64,000 nucleotides of DNA from CAVVUC01 sp963751395 (GCA_963751395.1 CAVVUC010000001.1:248001-312000), one strand, 5' to 3'; positions 1 through 9,495 are shown, numbered from the stretch's first letter. Notes: generated by a model from the sequence alone, not told the origin. Translations and numbers: made by a program.

Positions 1-3000
1 CCGTCCGCTCAGAATCGAGCGGCTGAATTCTTCATGCGGTGGGGCGCTCCGGAGAAGGCGACGGAAGTTCTGCGCAGGCTGCGCGTGCTGGACCCCGAAA
101 ATGCCCGGGCGCTTTTACTGCTCGCAAAGCTCGCCGAGGACACCGGAAACGGCGCGGAGGCGATTTCATGCTGCGAGCAGATTTTGCAGCATGCTCCGCC
201 GGCAAAATCGGACGCTCCTTTGGTAATGCCGCACGCACACAAGGCGCTTGGAGGCGTGAGTTCCCTCGCTCCCGGGCGAGTTCCGGTTGTGGGCTCAATC
301 ATGGCGGGTACTCCCCAGCCAGCCGAAACCGACCTCTGCCTCAAAGCAATCCGCGTGATTTCTCAAAATCTGAGGTCGGGTGGCGATCGAGCCGCTCTGC
401 GCACGTGGCTTGCGCGCTGGGAGAATGCACAAGCGCCATGCGAAGCTCTCTGGGCGTTTTACTTTGCGGGCGCGAACGATCTCGCGATGAAACAGCTCGG
501 GGCGATGATCGAAAAATCACCGGACGCTCCGCAGGTGCAGCAAGGCTTCATTTCACTCGCACTGGATATGCGTGAATACGCCCGATTGCGTGATTGGATT
601 CTGGACCAAAGCCGTCCGGCCGCAACCCGCGCGATGCTGACCATCGAGCTTGACCAGTGGCTGAATGGCAATCCGCAGACCGACTCGCGGTTGCTCAGCG
701 AGCTTTTCAACGAGCCGTTCGCGTATCGCGACATCTTGTGGGAGTCAGCCGTGCTGTTTGCCAAATACGACCACTACGAAGAAGCGCTTCGGCTCGGGCA
801 TCGTGTGCTCGACTCCTGCCGGACTCAGCGGGCGTCCTACGCCACCAGAATTGCGGAGTGGCACATCGTTCTTGGTGATCGCCTTGCCGCGAGGCAGACA
901 CTTCAGGGCGTTCTTAACGAAACGGGAAGCTCGTTGGACGACCCGGTGTTCTCTGCACTCAGAACCTATTTTCTGCTGCTCGGCGAGAGCGAGCGCGCGC
1001 CGTTTGTCGAATCAGTTGCCAGGAGGGAAAATGCTCCAGCCCTTCATTCGGCACTGGCGCTTTCGCTGCTTTATGGCCTTCAGGGAAATGAAGAAGCCGC
1101 ACAGGCCGGGTTGAAACGTCTGCTCGAAATGCGCCCCATCGCGACCGACTCCGAAGGAAATGCGGAGGAACCGGCAGCGAACCGTTACTGGAATTTTGTG
1201 CTGACGACCGGCAGCAAACTCGAGCTGTGGAAATTTGACCGGCTTGCCCGTTTTTGGTGGGGGGAGTCACTGGCTGACCCGGCCGCGATCAAGCTACAGG
1301 GGGAGCAAGCCGTGAGACTGTCGCGTGAAGTCATGCTGCGCTTCTGCGAGAACAAACTCGCGGGCGCGGACGCTGTCGAGATGGAATTATTGCTGGATGA
1401 ATTCGAGCGGATCATGACGCCCGAAATGATGCAGGCGCTTGCCTCCGCCCTGGAACGCAGCCAGCTCACCGTGCAAAGCCTCCGAATCACCCAGCGGCTC
1501 TGGCAGCGCGATCCCGCGAACCCGCACCGCTTCCGTGCCCTGATGAATGCCTGTCGGATAGTAAGGGACAAAACGATCCCCATCGCCGCTCTCCGCCAGA
1601 TTGTCTCCGGCGGTTTGTTGACCGGCGATCCAGCCTCGAATCGCGAATGCGTTGCGCTTCTGGTCGATCTGCTTTTGGAAAGCGGCGAATGGACCAAAGC
1701 AAAGGCAATCCTCCAAGCCACGCTCACTGCTTCTCCGGGCGAGACGCCATTTCTCGCTCGAATGGCGCGAGTCCACGAGCAACTCGACGAATGGGACCAG
1801 GCGGCGGCCATGTACCGCCTGCTCGTCAATGGCGATCCGGCCAATCCCGAGCATCAGCTCAGTCTGGCTCTTGCCCTCGAGTCTGCGGGCAAACGGGATG
1901 CCGCCATTGAATTGTTGCAAAACGCGAAGTGCCCGCGAACCCGCAAGATCGAATGCACGCTCCTGGATTTCTACCGCAGAGCAAAACGGCCCGACAAAGT
2001 GCAGGAGACGGCTGCAAGACTTTTTCGCTCCGGCGACGCTTACGCGATCGGTTATCTCGCCGAGCAATTCGCGGCGTTTGGCCCGCGCGAGGAGGCGCTG
2101 AAGCTGATGCCGGCAGCCATCGCCAAGTGCGACAATCCGGGTACGCGCTTCGAATGGCAGTGCAAGCTGCTCGAGATCATTCCTGCAGATGACCAGAAAC
2201 GTAGCTCCGTGGAGACAAGGCGTTTGCGGACCTTCGCGGAGGAGCTGCCTGGACTTCTGGAGCGTTATTTCGATATGCAGATCCGTCTCGCAAAGAAAAC
2301 GAATGGCGACGTCCAGAAGGAACTTGCCGCCATGTGGGACGGAGGCGCAGGTTCGCCGGTTGCGGGAGCGAAGTTGATCGAGTGGTATATCGAGACCAGG
2401 CAGGAGGACAAAATGCGCGCCGTTTTTGCGGAATTCGTCGCCTCGCCGCAACTCACCACCGATAGCTGCAAACAACTCCAAAGTCTCCTGGACACACCCA
2501 AGCACCGCGATCTTGCGTTGGAGCTGTCGCAAACTTTCTGCCGGAAGTGGCCAGGCCCCGGCGATCAACAGATCGAGCGTGCCCGTCTGCTGGCGGCGTT
2601 GGGCAGACGTTCCGAGGCGGATGCGATTCTGGAGACACTGAGTCTGTCCGGTGAATTGCCGCGTGCGATAGCCGGGATGTATATCGACATCGGCGACATC
2701 CCCGCTGCAAGACGAACCTATGCAATGGCGATGAGAATGGAGCCGAACGTGGAGGACTACTCAACCTATCTGAACTGCGCGCGTCTGTTGCTCAGCGAAA
2801 AAGACTGGCGCAGAGCGAAGAGGGTTCTGATCGCCGCCTTCCGCAACCCGTTGAACGACGAAGTCAACGCGATCGTTGACGCCTACGTCGATGCGAAGAA
2901 ACTCGACCAAATCGAAGCTGAAGTTGGCGAATTCAAGCTGTCTCCGGAACGCTCGAAGCAACTTCACCTGGCAATATTCGATTATTACGATGCCCATGAC

Positions 3001-3441
3001 GATGCGCGCGCAGCCCTGGCTTTCGCCGGGCGGCATCCCGACCTGGTCGCGAGCGAGGCGGACGTCAGGTTGAGTCTGATTTCAAGACCGGGCAACAGCG
3101 GGGATTTTCACAGCGTCGAGGCGCTGTTTCAAAAAGTGCTCGCACAGGCCGATCCGTCGGACCCCTCAATCGCGCTCGATCTGGCGGTCCTTTACAAGGA
3201 TCGGGCCGGAACGGAGATTGCCGCAGGCCAGTCCGACGCGGCCCTGGATCATCTCCAGCGCGCCAGCAAACTCGACGCGGCAAATTTCGAAATCGCACGG
3301 AAACTTGGCGAACTCTACGTGCAGAGAAACCAGCCTGAGCGCGCGGCGGAGGTGCTCAAGACCTTCATTCGCGCGACGCAGAATGAGGCTGAACGGGAAA
3401 AGGCGCAGCGGTCACTCGACAAGATGTCCGCCGGGAACTGA
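1..3441 (+). CDS. TPR-repeat protein, 5' end outside window
   Basis: The frame is open from base 1, so the true start probably lies upstream; the first in-window ATG is at 34. At least 1135 residues are visible. The protein is alpha-helical and full of tetratricopeptide-like helix pairs, for example near the start (DPENARALLLLAKLAED) and at the end (ALDHLQRASKLDAANFEIA, then ELYVQRNQPERAAEVLKTF). TPR proteins are scaffolds for protein-protein contacts, and no catalytic motif is visible. A proline- and glycine-rich stretch around residues 55-95 interrupts the N-terminal repeats. The gene ends 2 bp before the convergent gcvT stop. The partner and cell location cannot be told because the N-terminus is missing. 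Confidence 0.8.
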   Translation, partial: PSAQNRAAEFFMRWGAPEKATEVLRRLRVLDPENARALLLLAKLAEDTGNGAEAISCCEQILQHAPPAKSDAPLVMPHAHKALGGVSSLAPGRVPVVGSIMAGTPQPAETDLCLKAIRVISQNLRSGGDRAALRTWLARWENAQAPCEALWAFYFAGANDLAMKQLGAMIEKSPDAPQVQQGFISLALDMREYARLRDWILDQSRPAATRAMLTIELDQWLNGNPQTDSRLLSELFNEPFAYRDILWESAVLFAKYDHYEEALRLGHRVLDSCRTQRASYATRIAEWHIVLGDRLAARQTLQGVLNETGSSLDDPVFSALRTYFLLLGESERAPFVESVARRENAPALHSALALSLLYGLQGNEEAAQAGLKRLLEMRPIATDSEGNAEEPAANRYWNFVLTTGSKLELWKFDRLARFWWGESLADPAAIKLQGEQAVRLSREVMLRFCENKLAGADAVEMELLLDEFERIMTPEMMQALASALERSQLTVQSLRITQRLWQRDPANPHRFRALMNACRIVRDKTIPIAALRQIVSGGLLTGDPASNRECVALLVDLLLESGEWTKAKAILQATLTASPGETPFLARMARVHEQLDEWDQAAAMYRLLVNGDPANPEHQLSLALALESAGKRDAAIELLQNAKCPRTRKIECTLLDFYRRAKRPDKVQETAARLFRSGDAYAIGYLAEQFAAFGPREEALKLMPAAIAKCDNPGTRFEWQCKLLEIIPADDQKRSSVETRRLRTFAEELPGLLERYFDMQIRLAKKTNGDVQKELAAMWDGGAGSPVAGAKLIEWYIETRQEDKMRAVFAEFVASPQLTTDSCKQLQSLLDTPKHRDLALELSQTFCRKWPGPGDQQIERARLLAALGRRSEADAILETLSLSGELPRAIAGMYIDIGDIPAARRTYAMAMRMEPNVEDYSTYLNCARLLLSEKDWRRAKRVLIAAFRNPLNDEVNAIVDAYVDAKKLDQIEAEVGEFKLSPERSKQLHLAIFDYYDAHDDARAALAFAGRHPDLVASEADVRLSLISRPGNSGDFHSVEALFQKVLAQADPSDPSIALDLAVLYKDRAGTEIAAGQSDAALDHLQRASKLDAANFEIARKLGELYVQRNQPERAAEVLKTFIRATQNEAEREKAQRSLDKMSAGN

Positions 3442-3443
3442 CC

Positions 3444-4550
3444 TTACTTCTCTTTTCGGTGCAGCGGCTTTTTTTCCACCGTCGCCGCAAACCGCCGGCC
3501 GCGAATATCGATCTCGATTTCCTCGTTGATGCGCGCCAGTTCCGCCGGCAGGTAGGCCATGCCGATGCCGACACTTAGGGTGGGGGAGAGCGTGCCGCTG
3601 GCGATCTCGGAGATTTTCCGGCCGTCTTTGTAAACGTCGTAGTGCGGCCGGGGCGGCGGTCCTTTCTCCTTCATTTTGAAAGGCACAAGCCGCCGTTTCA
3701 CGCCTTCCTGCTTCTGTCTGATGAGGCTGTCGCGTCCGATGAAGTCGCCCTTGTCCAGATCGACGAAAATGGACAGTCCAGCTTCGAATGGCGTGTGCTC
3801 GGGGGAGAGGTCGGAGCCGTTGAGCGGATAGCACATTTCCAGTCGAAGTGTATCCCGTGAACCGAGTCCGCAAGGCTTGATGCCCAGCGCGGCCCCTTTT
3901 TCCAGAATCTCGTTCCAGACCGCGACGGCGTGCTGCGCAGGAAAAAAGATCTCGAAGCCGTCCTCGCCCGTGTAGCCGGTGCCCGAGATGAGAAAGGTCA
4001 TCAGGTTGCATTTGATTTCCTTGATCTCGTTGCGCGCCGGTTTCGAGACGCGCTCGTCGAAGAAGAAATCGAACAGCTTCACGGCTTTGGGCCCCTGGAT
4101 CGCCAGCCCGGCGAAAGACGTGCTGCGATTTTCGAACTCCACCCCCTCGCGCAACCTCGCCTGCATCCACGCGAAATCCTCCTCGGTCTTCGCGGCATTG
4201 ACGACGAGCAGGAACTCCCCTTCGCCGCAGCGATAGACGATCAAATCGTCGATCACGCCGCCCTGCTCGTTCAGCAGAAAAGTGTACTGGCATTCACCCA
4301 CATCGAGTCGCTCCACATTGTTTGAGAGCAAATAGTTCAGCCACGGCCTTGCCTCCGGCCCGCTGACGGTAAACTGGCCCATGTGGGAGATGTCGAATAC
4401 GCCAACATCATTTCGCACGGTGTGATGTTCCTCCATGATGCCTGAATACTGCACCGGCATCTGCCATCCGCTGAAATCGACTATCTTCGCTCCTTGCTTT
4501 GCGTGCTCATCGTAAAGCGGCGTTCTCTTGAGCGAAGGTTCGGAAGGCAT
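3444..4550 (-). CDS. gcvT: Glycine cleavage system T protein (aminomethyltransferase)
   Basis: 368 residues, the usual length for GcvT. It transfers the methylene group of the aminomethyl-lipoyl H protein to tetrahydrofolate and releases ammonia, in the cytoplasm. The N-terminus carries the family signature (YDEHAKQGAKIVDFSGWQMP, then VFDISHMGQF), and the middle has NGSDLSPEHTPFEAGL and DKGDFIGRDSL. The C-terminal barrel runs to KPLHRKEK. The ATG at 4550 faces the rhomboid-like gene across a 67 bp gap. gcvH and gcvP are not in the window. The identification is secure on sequence signatures; operon partners would lie elsewhere. Confidence 0.95.
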   Translation of the reverse strand: MPSEPSLKRTPLYDEHAKQGAKIVDFSGWQMPVQYSGIMEEHHTVRNDVGVFDISHMGQFTVSGPEARPWLNYLLSNNVERLDVGECQYTFLLNEQGGVIDDLIVYRCGEGEFLLVVNAAKTEEDFAWMQARLREGVEFENRSTSFAGLAIQGPKAVKLFDFFFDERVSKPARNEIKEIKCNLMTFLISGTGYTGEDGFEIFFPAQHAVAVWNEILEKGAALGIKPCGLGSRDTLRLEMCYPLNGSDLSPEHTPFEAGLSIFVDLDKGDFIGRDSLIRQKQEGVKRRLVPFKMKEKGPPPRPHYDVYKDGRKISEIASGTLSPTLSVGIGMAYLPAELARINEEIEIDIRGRRFAATVEKKPLHRKEK

Positions 4551-4570
4551 GCCCTCAAGCTAGGTTGACG

Positions 4571-4597
4571 ATTTGCAATTTGCAATTTGCATTTTGC
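4571..4597. repeat. Short tandem repeat ATTTGCA x3
   Basis: Three perfect head-to-tail copies of the 7-mer ATTTGCA run from 4571 to 4591, followed by a degenerate copy, in the gap between the divergent gcvT and rhomboid-like genes. It lies where promoters for both genes would be expected. It could be a slippage-prone tract or a protein-binding array; nothing in the sequence decides between these. Confidence 0.6.
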
Positions 4598-4617
4598 GCG
4601 CGAACACTCGCTTGCAG

Positions 4618-5430
4618 ATGGACTGGCTCAACACACTCGAAGCTAAATTTGGACGCCACGCGATCCACGGACTCATCCGGATTGTCGTCGGTTTCAACGC
4701 GCTGGTGTTCGTGCTCAGCCTGGTCAATCCGGATTTTCTCAAGCTGCTTTATTTCGATCGGGAGCTGATTCTCCAGGGCCAGGTCTGGCGCCTGGTCACT
4801 TACATTTTCATCCCGTCGCTTGGCCGGTGGTGGCTGATGCCCGATTACCTCTGGCTTGTTTTCTGGCTCATGTTCATCTGGATGCTTGGGGACGGATTGG
4901 AGCAGGCGTGGGGGGCGTTCAAGCTGAACGTCTTTTACTTCACGGGAATGATCGGCACGACCATCGCGGCGTTCTTTTTCGACACCAATTTCAACAATGC
5001 GCTGTTGAACCTCTCGCTGCTGTTTGCTTTCGCGACGCTGTATCCCGACTTCAGCATCATGATCTTCTTTTTCCTTCCGGTGAAGATCAAGTGGATCGCC
5101 TGGGTTGCGTTTGGCTCGCTGGTCTTGAGTTTACTCGGCGGCCCGCTTTCGTTGCGAATGGCCATCCTCGCTTCGCTTGGCAATTACATCCTCTTTTTTG
5201 GACCGACGCTCTTTGCGACGGTCCGGCACCGGCACACCGTGGCGGCGCGGCGTCGCGAATTCGAGAGCAAAGCCGCGCCCGAGACGGAGTCACTTCATCG
5301 ATGCGCCGCCTGCCACAAGACGGAGCTTACCAATCCTGAACTCGAGTTCCGCGTTGCAAAGGACGGCAATGAGTATTGCGTTGCCCATTTGCCAGGGCGC
5401 GTGAGGACGGGGGCTATCCCTCTTCAATAG
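4618..5430 (+). CDS. Rhomboid-like integral membrane protein with C-terminal Cys/His motif
   Basis: 270 residues from the ATG at 4618 (MDWLNTLEAKFG). An ATG at 4573 would add 15 residues translated from the tandem repeat, which is unlikely. About six hydrophobic segments are visible, and QGQVWRLVTYIFIP matches the L1 region of rhomboid and derlin folds. The rhomboid GxSx catalytic serine motif is absent (the region reads FNNALLNLSLLFAFATLYPD), so this is probably a pseudoprotease. After the last membrane span a soluble tail has CAACHKTEL and YCVAHL, a possible zinc-binding C-x2-C / C-x2-H site. The 3' end overlaps the convergent kinase gene by 17 bp. Confidence 0.75.
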   Translation: MDWLNTLEAKFGRHAIHGLIRIVVGFNALVFVLSLVNPDFLKLLYFDRELILQGQVWRLVTYIFIPSLGRWWLMPDYLWLVFWLMFIWMLGDGLEQAWGAFKLNVFYFTGMIGTTIAAFFFDTNFNNALLNLSLLFAFATLYPDFSIMIFFFLPVKIKWIAWVAFGSLVLSLLGGPLSLRMAILASLGNYILFFGPTLFATVRHRHTVAARRREFESKAAPETESLHRCAACHKTELTNPELEFRVAKDGNEYCVAHLPGRVRTGAIPLQ

Positions 5431-6379
5431 CCACCCGGCTCTTCATTGACCCGACCGACGACGGCGAACCAAGGCCGGGCTCAGGCCGCGACAGGGCATC
5501 CATCGAAAATGCAGTGGCCAGACGTGCGGAGTCCGCAAGCGGGAGGTTCCGAAGTTGTGAGGCGACAATGCCCGCAACCATTGCGTCTCCTGCGCCGACC
5601 GTGCTGCCGGCCTCTATTGCCGGAGGCCTGGCGAAGATGACGCCGGTCTCTGTTACAAAACAAGCGCCTTCTTTCCCCATCGAGACGACCACCAACTCGA
5701 TTCCCTGAGCCAATAACTCTTTCGCGGATTCAACGACGGAGGTTCTTGTTTCCAGTCGTCTGCCCAGAAGAGCTTCCAGCTCGTGGATGTTGGGCTTGAT
5801 TACATCCGGGGCGGCTTCGATCCCGTGGCGCAATGCCTCGCCGCTGGTATCGAGGAGGACCTTGCAGTCGCGCGCCTTGAGCGTCCTGATGATGTCGCGA
5901 TAAATCGTCGGATCCACGCCCGGAGGCAGGCTTCCCGCAATGACAAACCATTCGCCATCCAGCTTCGAGAGTCTCTCATGGAGCAGGTCCACATCCGCAG
6001 GCGCAGGTCCGAGGCCGGGGAAGTTGATGTCGGTTGTTTGCTTTTGAACAGCGTCGGTGATTTTGATTCCGACCCGGGTCTGACCGGCAATGCGGATGAA
6101 GTGATCTTCGATTTTTTTGCGCGTAAAACAGGCTTCGAACGACGCGCAGTTTTCCCGCCCCAGGAAACCGGTTACCGCAACCCGATGGCCGTAATCGGCC
6201 AGCGCGCAGGCAACATTAACGCCCTTGCCTCCCGGTTTCGTCCGCTCCTGCTCGACCCGGTTCACGACGCCCGCGGTAAAGTTGGGGACGGCAATGGTCC
6301 AGTCGATCGCAGGGTTGAGCGTGATCGTCACGACGTCGAATTTCGAAGAGTCGCCTCTGGCTTTCAATTCCATGCCCAC
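5414..6379 (-). CDS. fruK: PfkB-family kinase, probable 1-phosphofructokinase
   Basis: 321 residues. It is a PfkB/ribokinase-fold sugar-phosphate kinase: TLNPAIDWTI at the N-terminus, the substrate loop GGKGVNVACAL near residue 50, and the C-terminal catalytic anion-hole motif GAGDAMVAGIV. The N-terminal TxNPAxD signature is typical of 1-phosphofructokinase and tagatose-6-phosphate kinase (fructose-1-P to fructose-1,6-bisP), rather than ribokinase. No PTS fructose permease gene lies beside it, so tagatose-6-phosphate kinase cannot be excluded. It overlaps the rhomboid-like gene at the 3' ends. Confidence 0.85.
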   Translation of the reverse strand: MGMELKARGDSSKFDVVTITLNPAIDWTIAVPNFTAGVVNRVEQERTKPGGKGVNVACALADYGHRVAVTGFLGRENCASFEACFTRKKIEDHFIRIAGQTRVGIKITDAVQKQTTDINFPGLGPAPADVDLLHERLSKLDGEWFVIAGSLPPGVDPTIYRDIIRTLKARDCKVLLDTSGEALRHGIEAAPDVIKPNIHELEALLGRRLETRTSVVESAKELLAQGIELVVVSMGKEGACFVTETGVIFARPPAIEAGSTVGAGDAMVAGIVASQLRNLPLADSARLATAFSMDALSRPEPGLGSPSSVGSMKSRVAIEEG

Positions 6380-6484
6380 AGATCTGAGACGTCAAAGAAT
6401 GGACCGAAAAGACAATTCGGTGTGCATCCTATCGTGCATGGCCGGCGTAACATGTTCACAAATCAAATCAGACCCCACTCGCGC

Positions 6485-7060
6485 ATGATTAACGAACTTC
6501 TTGAAGAACGGGCCGCACTTTACGTCTCAGGCACAATGACCACCCATGAGCGCGAGCAGTTTGAACTCGTTCTCGAATTTCACGATGAGCTTCGCCAGTT
6601 CGTTCATGGACTGGCCGATGTTGGCGCGGCCCTCTCTCTTTCATCGACGCGTCCGCGCGGCGAGGGGCCTTCCCAGGAACTCAAAGCCCGCATCCTCGGA
6701 AACCTGCATCAACGTCGTCAGCAGACGACTCCCGACGGGTTGGTTATGTCAGGACCGGACGGTTTGGTGCAATGGATCAATCCTGCCTTCAGCGCGATGT
6801 GTGGCTATACGCTGGACGAATTGCGAGGTAGAAAGCTTGGCCCGATTCTACAGGGCGAAAAAACCAATCTTGAAACAGTCGAGCGGATGCGGCAGGCGGT
6901 TCATCAGTGCCGGCCATGTCGCGAGAAAATCCTCAACTATCACAAGTCCGGCCAGACTTACTGGGTTGATATCGCCATCACCCCGATCCTCGATGACGAC
7001 AAAAAGCCGCTCTGGCTCGTGGCGCGCGAACGCGAGATTTACGAAGGCGTCGCGGCCTGA
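6485..7060 (+). CDS. Anti-sigma-like N-terminus fused to a LOV-like PAS domain lacking the photoactive cysteine
   Basis: 191 residues from the ATG at 6485; the frame is open far upstream, but that part is antisense to the kinase gene. Residues 1-50 (ERAALYVSGTMTTHEREQF) resemble the short helical domain of anti-sigma factors. Residues 82-185 form a PAS domain with LOV-type landmarks: GRKLGPILQG, NYHKSGQTYW and ITPI. Flavin-photoadduct LOV domains have GxNCRFLQ, and here the cysteine position is leucine, so no covalent photocycle is expected; a flavin redox or other sensing role remains possible. It lies close to a peroxiredoxin and a carotenoid operon, so a light or redox role is attractive but inferred. 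The last 213 bp overlap the convergent peroxiredoxin. Confidence 0.7.
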   Translation: MINELLEERAALYVSGTMTTHEREQFELVLEFHDELRQFVHGLADVGAALSLSSTRPRGEGPSQELKARILGNLHQRRQQTTPDGLVMSGPDGLVQWINPAFSAMCGYTLDELRGRKLGPILQGEKTNLETVERMRQAVHQCRPCREKILNYHKSGQTYWVDIAITPILDDDKKPLWLVAREREIYEGVAA

Positions 7061-7537
7061 CTCTGCTGACACGTTTTTCAGCGCGTCCGCGATCACCGCC
7101 GGCCGCGCCGATGCATGGCCTTTCCATGCGACAACACCGTCTCTCACCAGATAGGCATCGCGTGCCGTGAGTCCGAACAAGGACGGCACCTGGAACGCCG
7201 CAGCGATTGCGCCGTCGGCATCGGAAAGCAGGCGGAATGGGAGGCGCTGGTTTGCCTTGAATTTTTTCAAGCGCTCCAGGGAATCGCTGCTGACCCCAAA
7301 AATCTGCACCCCCAGAGCGCGCAGCTCCTCGTAGCCGTCGCGAAAATGACAGGCGTGCATCGTGCAAACGGGCGTGCCTGCCCGGACATAAAAGTAGAAG
7401 AACACAGGGCCGAGGGAATACGCTTCGGCGAGATCAACCAGGAGGCCGTCCTGATCGGTGGCTTTCAGGCTTGGCGCTGGCGAGCCGACCGCCAGGCCGT
7501 GATTCTTGTTGAAGAAGTCGAGCAAGGAATTATTCAT
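6848..7537 (-). CDS. Peroxiredoxin, BCP/PrxQ type, with long C-terminal extension
   Basis: 229 residues, ATG at 7537. A thioredoxin-fold peroxidase that reduces hydroperoxides: SPAPSLKATDQDG near the start, and the CX4C motif CTMHAC followed by HFRDGYEEL, as in bacterioferritin-comigratory proteins where both cysteines form the catalytic disulfide. The recognisable domain ends near residue 155 (VIADALKNV). The remaining 70 or so residues are simply the antisense reading of the PAS gene and look unlike any Prx. Either the ancestral stop was lost, so the genes now overlap by 213 bp, or a base error hides an earlier stop. Function is confident; the C-terminus is doubtful. Confidence 0.85.
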   Translation of the reverse strand: MNNSLLDFFNKNHGLAVGSPAPSLKATDQDGLLVDLAEAYSLGPVFFYFYVRAGTPVCTMHACHFRDGYEELRALGVQIFGVSSDSLERLKKFKANQRLPFRLLSDADGAIAAAFQVPSLFGLTARDAYLVRDGVVAWKGHASARPAVIADALKNVSAESGRDAFVNLAFARHEPERLFVVIEDRGDGDINPVSLAGLVIVEDFLATWPALMNRLPHPLDCFKIGFFAL

Positions 7538-7672
7538 GAGTCAATGACTGGGCACATATCAAGGAACGTATGTCCCGACAAAACGGTTGCCGCGACGGGT
7601 TTTGGAACCGTAGAAACGGCAGCGTCCAAGTGTTCAGATCGAACGTAATTAGCGCACATCCCAACAGATATA

Positions 7673-9212
7673 ATGAAATCTTCTGTCATCATCATCGGCG
7701 CCGGTCCCGGCGGGCTTGCATCGGCCATTCTGCTCGCGAGTGCAGGAGTGAAGGTCAAAGTCATCGAGCGCCTGCCGGCCGTTGGCGGGCGGACATCGTC
7801 CATCGAAGCAGACGGCTTCAAGTTCGATCTCGGCCCGACTTTTTTCCTCTACCCGCGTGTGCTTGAGGAAATCTTCGAAGCCGCCGGCACGAAGCTGCGC
7901 AACGAGGTGGAAATGGTCCGGCTCGATCCGCAATACCGCATCATGTTTGGCGAGGGCGGCGAGTTGAACGCCACGCCGGACATTGAGCGAATGGAGAAGC
8001 AGATCGCCGCGATCGCGCCGGACGATGCGCCGGGATTCCGCCGGTTTCTCGAACGAAAATCGCACCAAGCTCGATCGCATGGAGCCATGCCTCGAAACGC
8101 CTTTTCTCGGCTGGCAGGATCTCATCAACGTGCGGCTCCTGAAAATGCTGCCGATGCTGCGGCCGCATCAGTCGCTGGACACGTATCTCAAGCGATTCTT
8201 CCGCGACCCGCGCATCCGTCTCGCGTTTTCGTTTCAGTCGAAATACCTCGGCATGTCGCCGTTTCGCTGCCCGAGCCTGTTCTCGATTCTCTCGTTCCTC
8301 GAATATGAATACGGCGTCTTCCATCCGGTCGGCGGTTGCGCTGCCGTGACGGACGCGATGGCGCGGGTGGCCAGGCGGCTTGGAGTGGAAATCTGCCTCG
8401 GGCAGCCCGTGGAGGAAGTCCTCTTTGAAGGCCGTCGCGCGGTCGGCGTGCGGACTGCGGCGGGTGTTGAAAAAGCGGATTCGATCGTGATGAACGCCGA
8501 CTTCGCCCGGGCGATGCAGCGCCTCGTGCCGGACCGCCTGCGGAGTCGCTGGAGCGATCGCAAGATCGCCCGCAAGAAATTCTCGTGCTCGACTTTCATG
8601 ATGTATCTCGGCGTCGAGGGGACGTTTGACCTGCCTCACCACAACATCCACATCGCCGCCGATTACGAGCGCAACCTCGATGAAGTCGAGAACCGCCACG
8701 TCCTTTCCGACGATCCCTCCTTCTACGTGCAAAACGCGTGCGTCACCGACCCGACCCTCGCGCCCAGCGGGATGAGCGCGCTCTACGTGCTCGCCCCGGT
8801 CACGCATCAGCATCCGAACGTCGATTGGTCCCGCGAGCGCGAGCGGTTCCGCGCGTTGATGCTGAAGCAGATCGCAAAAGCCGGATTCACCGATGTCGAG
8901 GAGCGGATTCGCTACGAGCGCGTCATCACGCCGGACGACTGGGACTCGAAATACGAGATCCATCAGGGCGCGACGTTCAACCTCGCGCACAGCCTCGATC
9001 AGATGCTGCACCTGCGTCCGCACAACCGCTTCGAGGACGTGGACGGCGTGTATCTCGTCGGCGGCGGCACGCATCCGGGCAGCGGTCTGCCGGTGATCTT
9101 TGAATCCGCGCGAATCAGCTCGCGCCTGGTGCTTTCTGATCTCGGCGTCGGGCCCGCACCTGACACGGCATCCGCGCCGCAACTCGCGCCGATGAACCTG
9201 GAGCCTGTGTAA
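7673..9212 (+). CDS. Carotenoid desaturase/oxidase, CrtN/CrtP type, one-base frameshift
   Basis: FAD-dependent phytoene-desaturase-family enzyme in two frames. The first (ATG 7673) has the Rossmann dinucleotide motif IIGAGPGGLASAILLASAG, then GGRTSSIEADGFKFDLGPTF, and runs to FRRFLER. The rest continues one frame over from NRTKLDRMEPCLETPFLGW and ends with the FAD-site motif VYLVGGGTHPGSGLP. Removing one C at 8054 joins both parts as FRRFLEENRTKLDRM, so this is a single gene of about 512 residues with one inserted base, either a sequence error or a recent lesion. Likely substrates are squalene-derived C30 polyenes. The stop (TAA) overlaps a following ATG at 9212. Confidence 0.85.
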
Positions 9213-9270
9213 TGAATGTCACGCGTTCAGATCGCGAAAGCGCGGACAGCGAGTTCCGCCGTCGCATTCT

Positions 9271-9452
9271 GCCCGGAGGGCTGACGGAAATTAGCCGGTG
9301 GCGTCAGCCACCGGAGATCGCGCAAACAGCGATCCGCCCCGGCAGGGGCGGCGGAAGCGTTCGGATTTCCATCGCCCCTCCGGGGCTGAGTCGCATTTTT
9401 TGCGTTGTCCGGTGGCTGACGCCACCGGCTAATCTCCAGCAGCCCTCCGGGC
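9271..9452. repeat. Inverted-repeat element, copy 1
   Basis: A 182 bp element bounded by 44 bp arms, 9271-9314 and 9409-9452, which are reverse complements at 41 of 44 positions. Each arm ends in its own small palindrome (CCGGTGGC, GTCA or TGAC, GCCACCGG), so a nested hairpin is possible. It sits between the first desaturase and the aldehyde dehydrogenase, separating what may once have been coupled genes. No open frame in it resembles a transposase. It looks like a non-autonomous MITE or REP-type element. Copy 2 is at 10327-10514. Confidence 0.85.
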
Positions 9453-9495
9453 TGGCTCTTGCTGGAGCATGTCACGGTTTCGGGAACGAGATTCC

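Noticed and set aside
1387..2568. 393-residue minus-strand frame inside the TPR gene
   Set aside because: Antisense shadow of the TPR coding frame with no recognisable motif.
5783..6484. Upstream extension of the PAS protein frame
   Set aside because: Antisense to the kinase gene; the conserved-looking N-terminus begins at the ATG at 6485.
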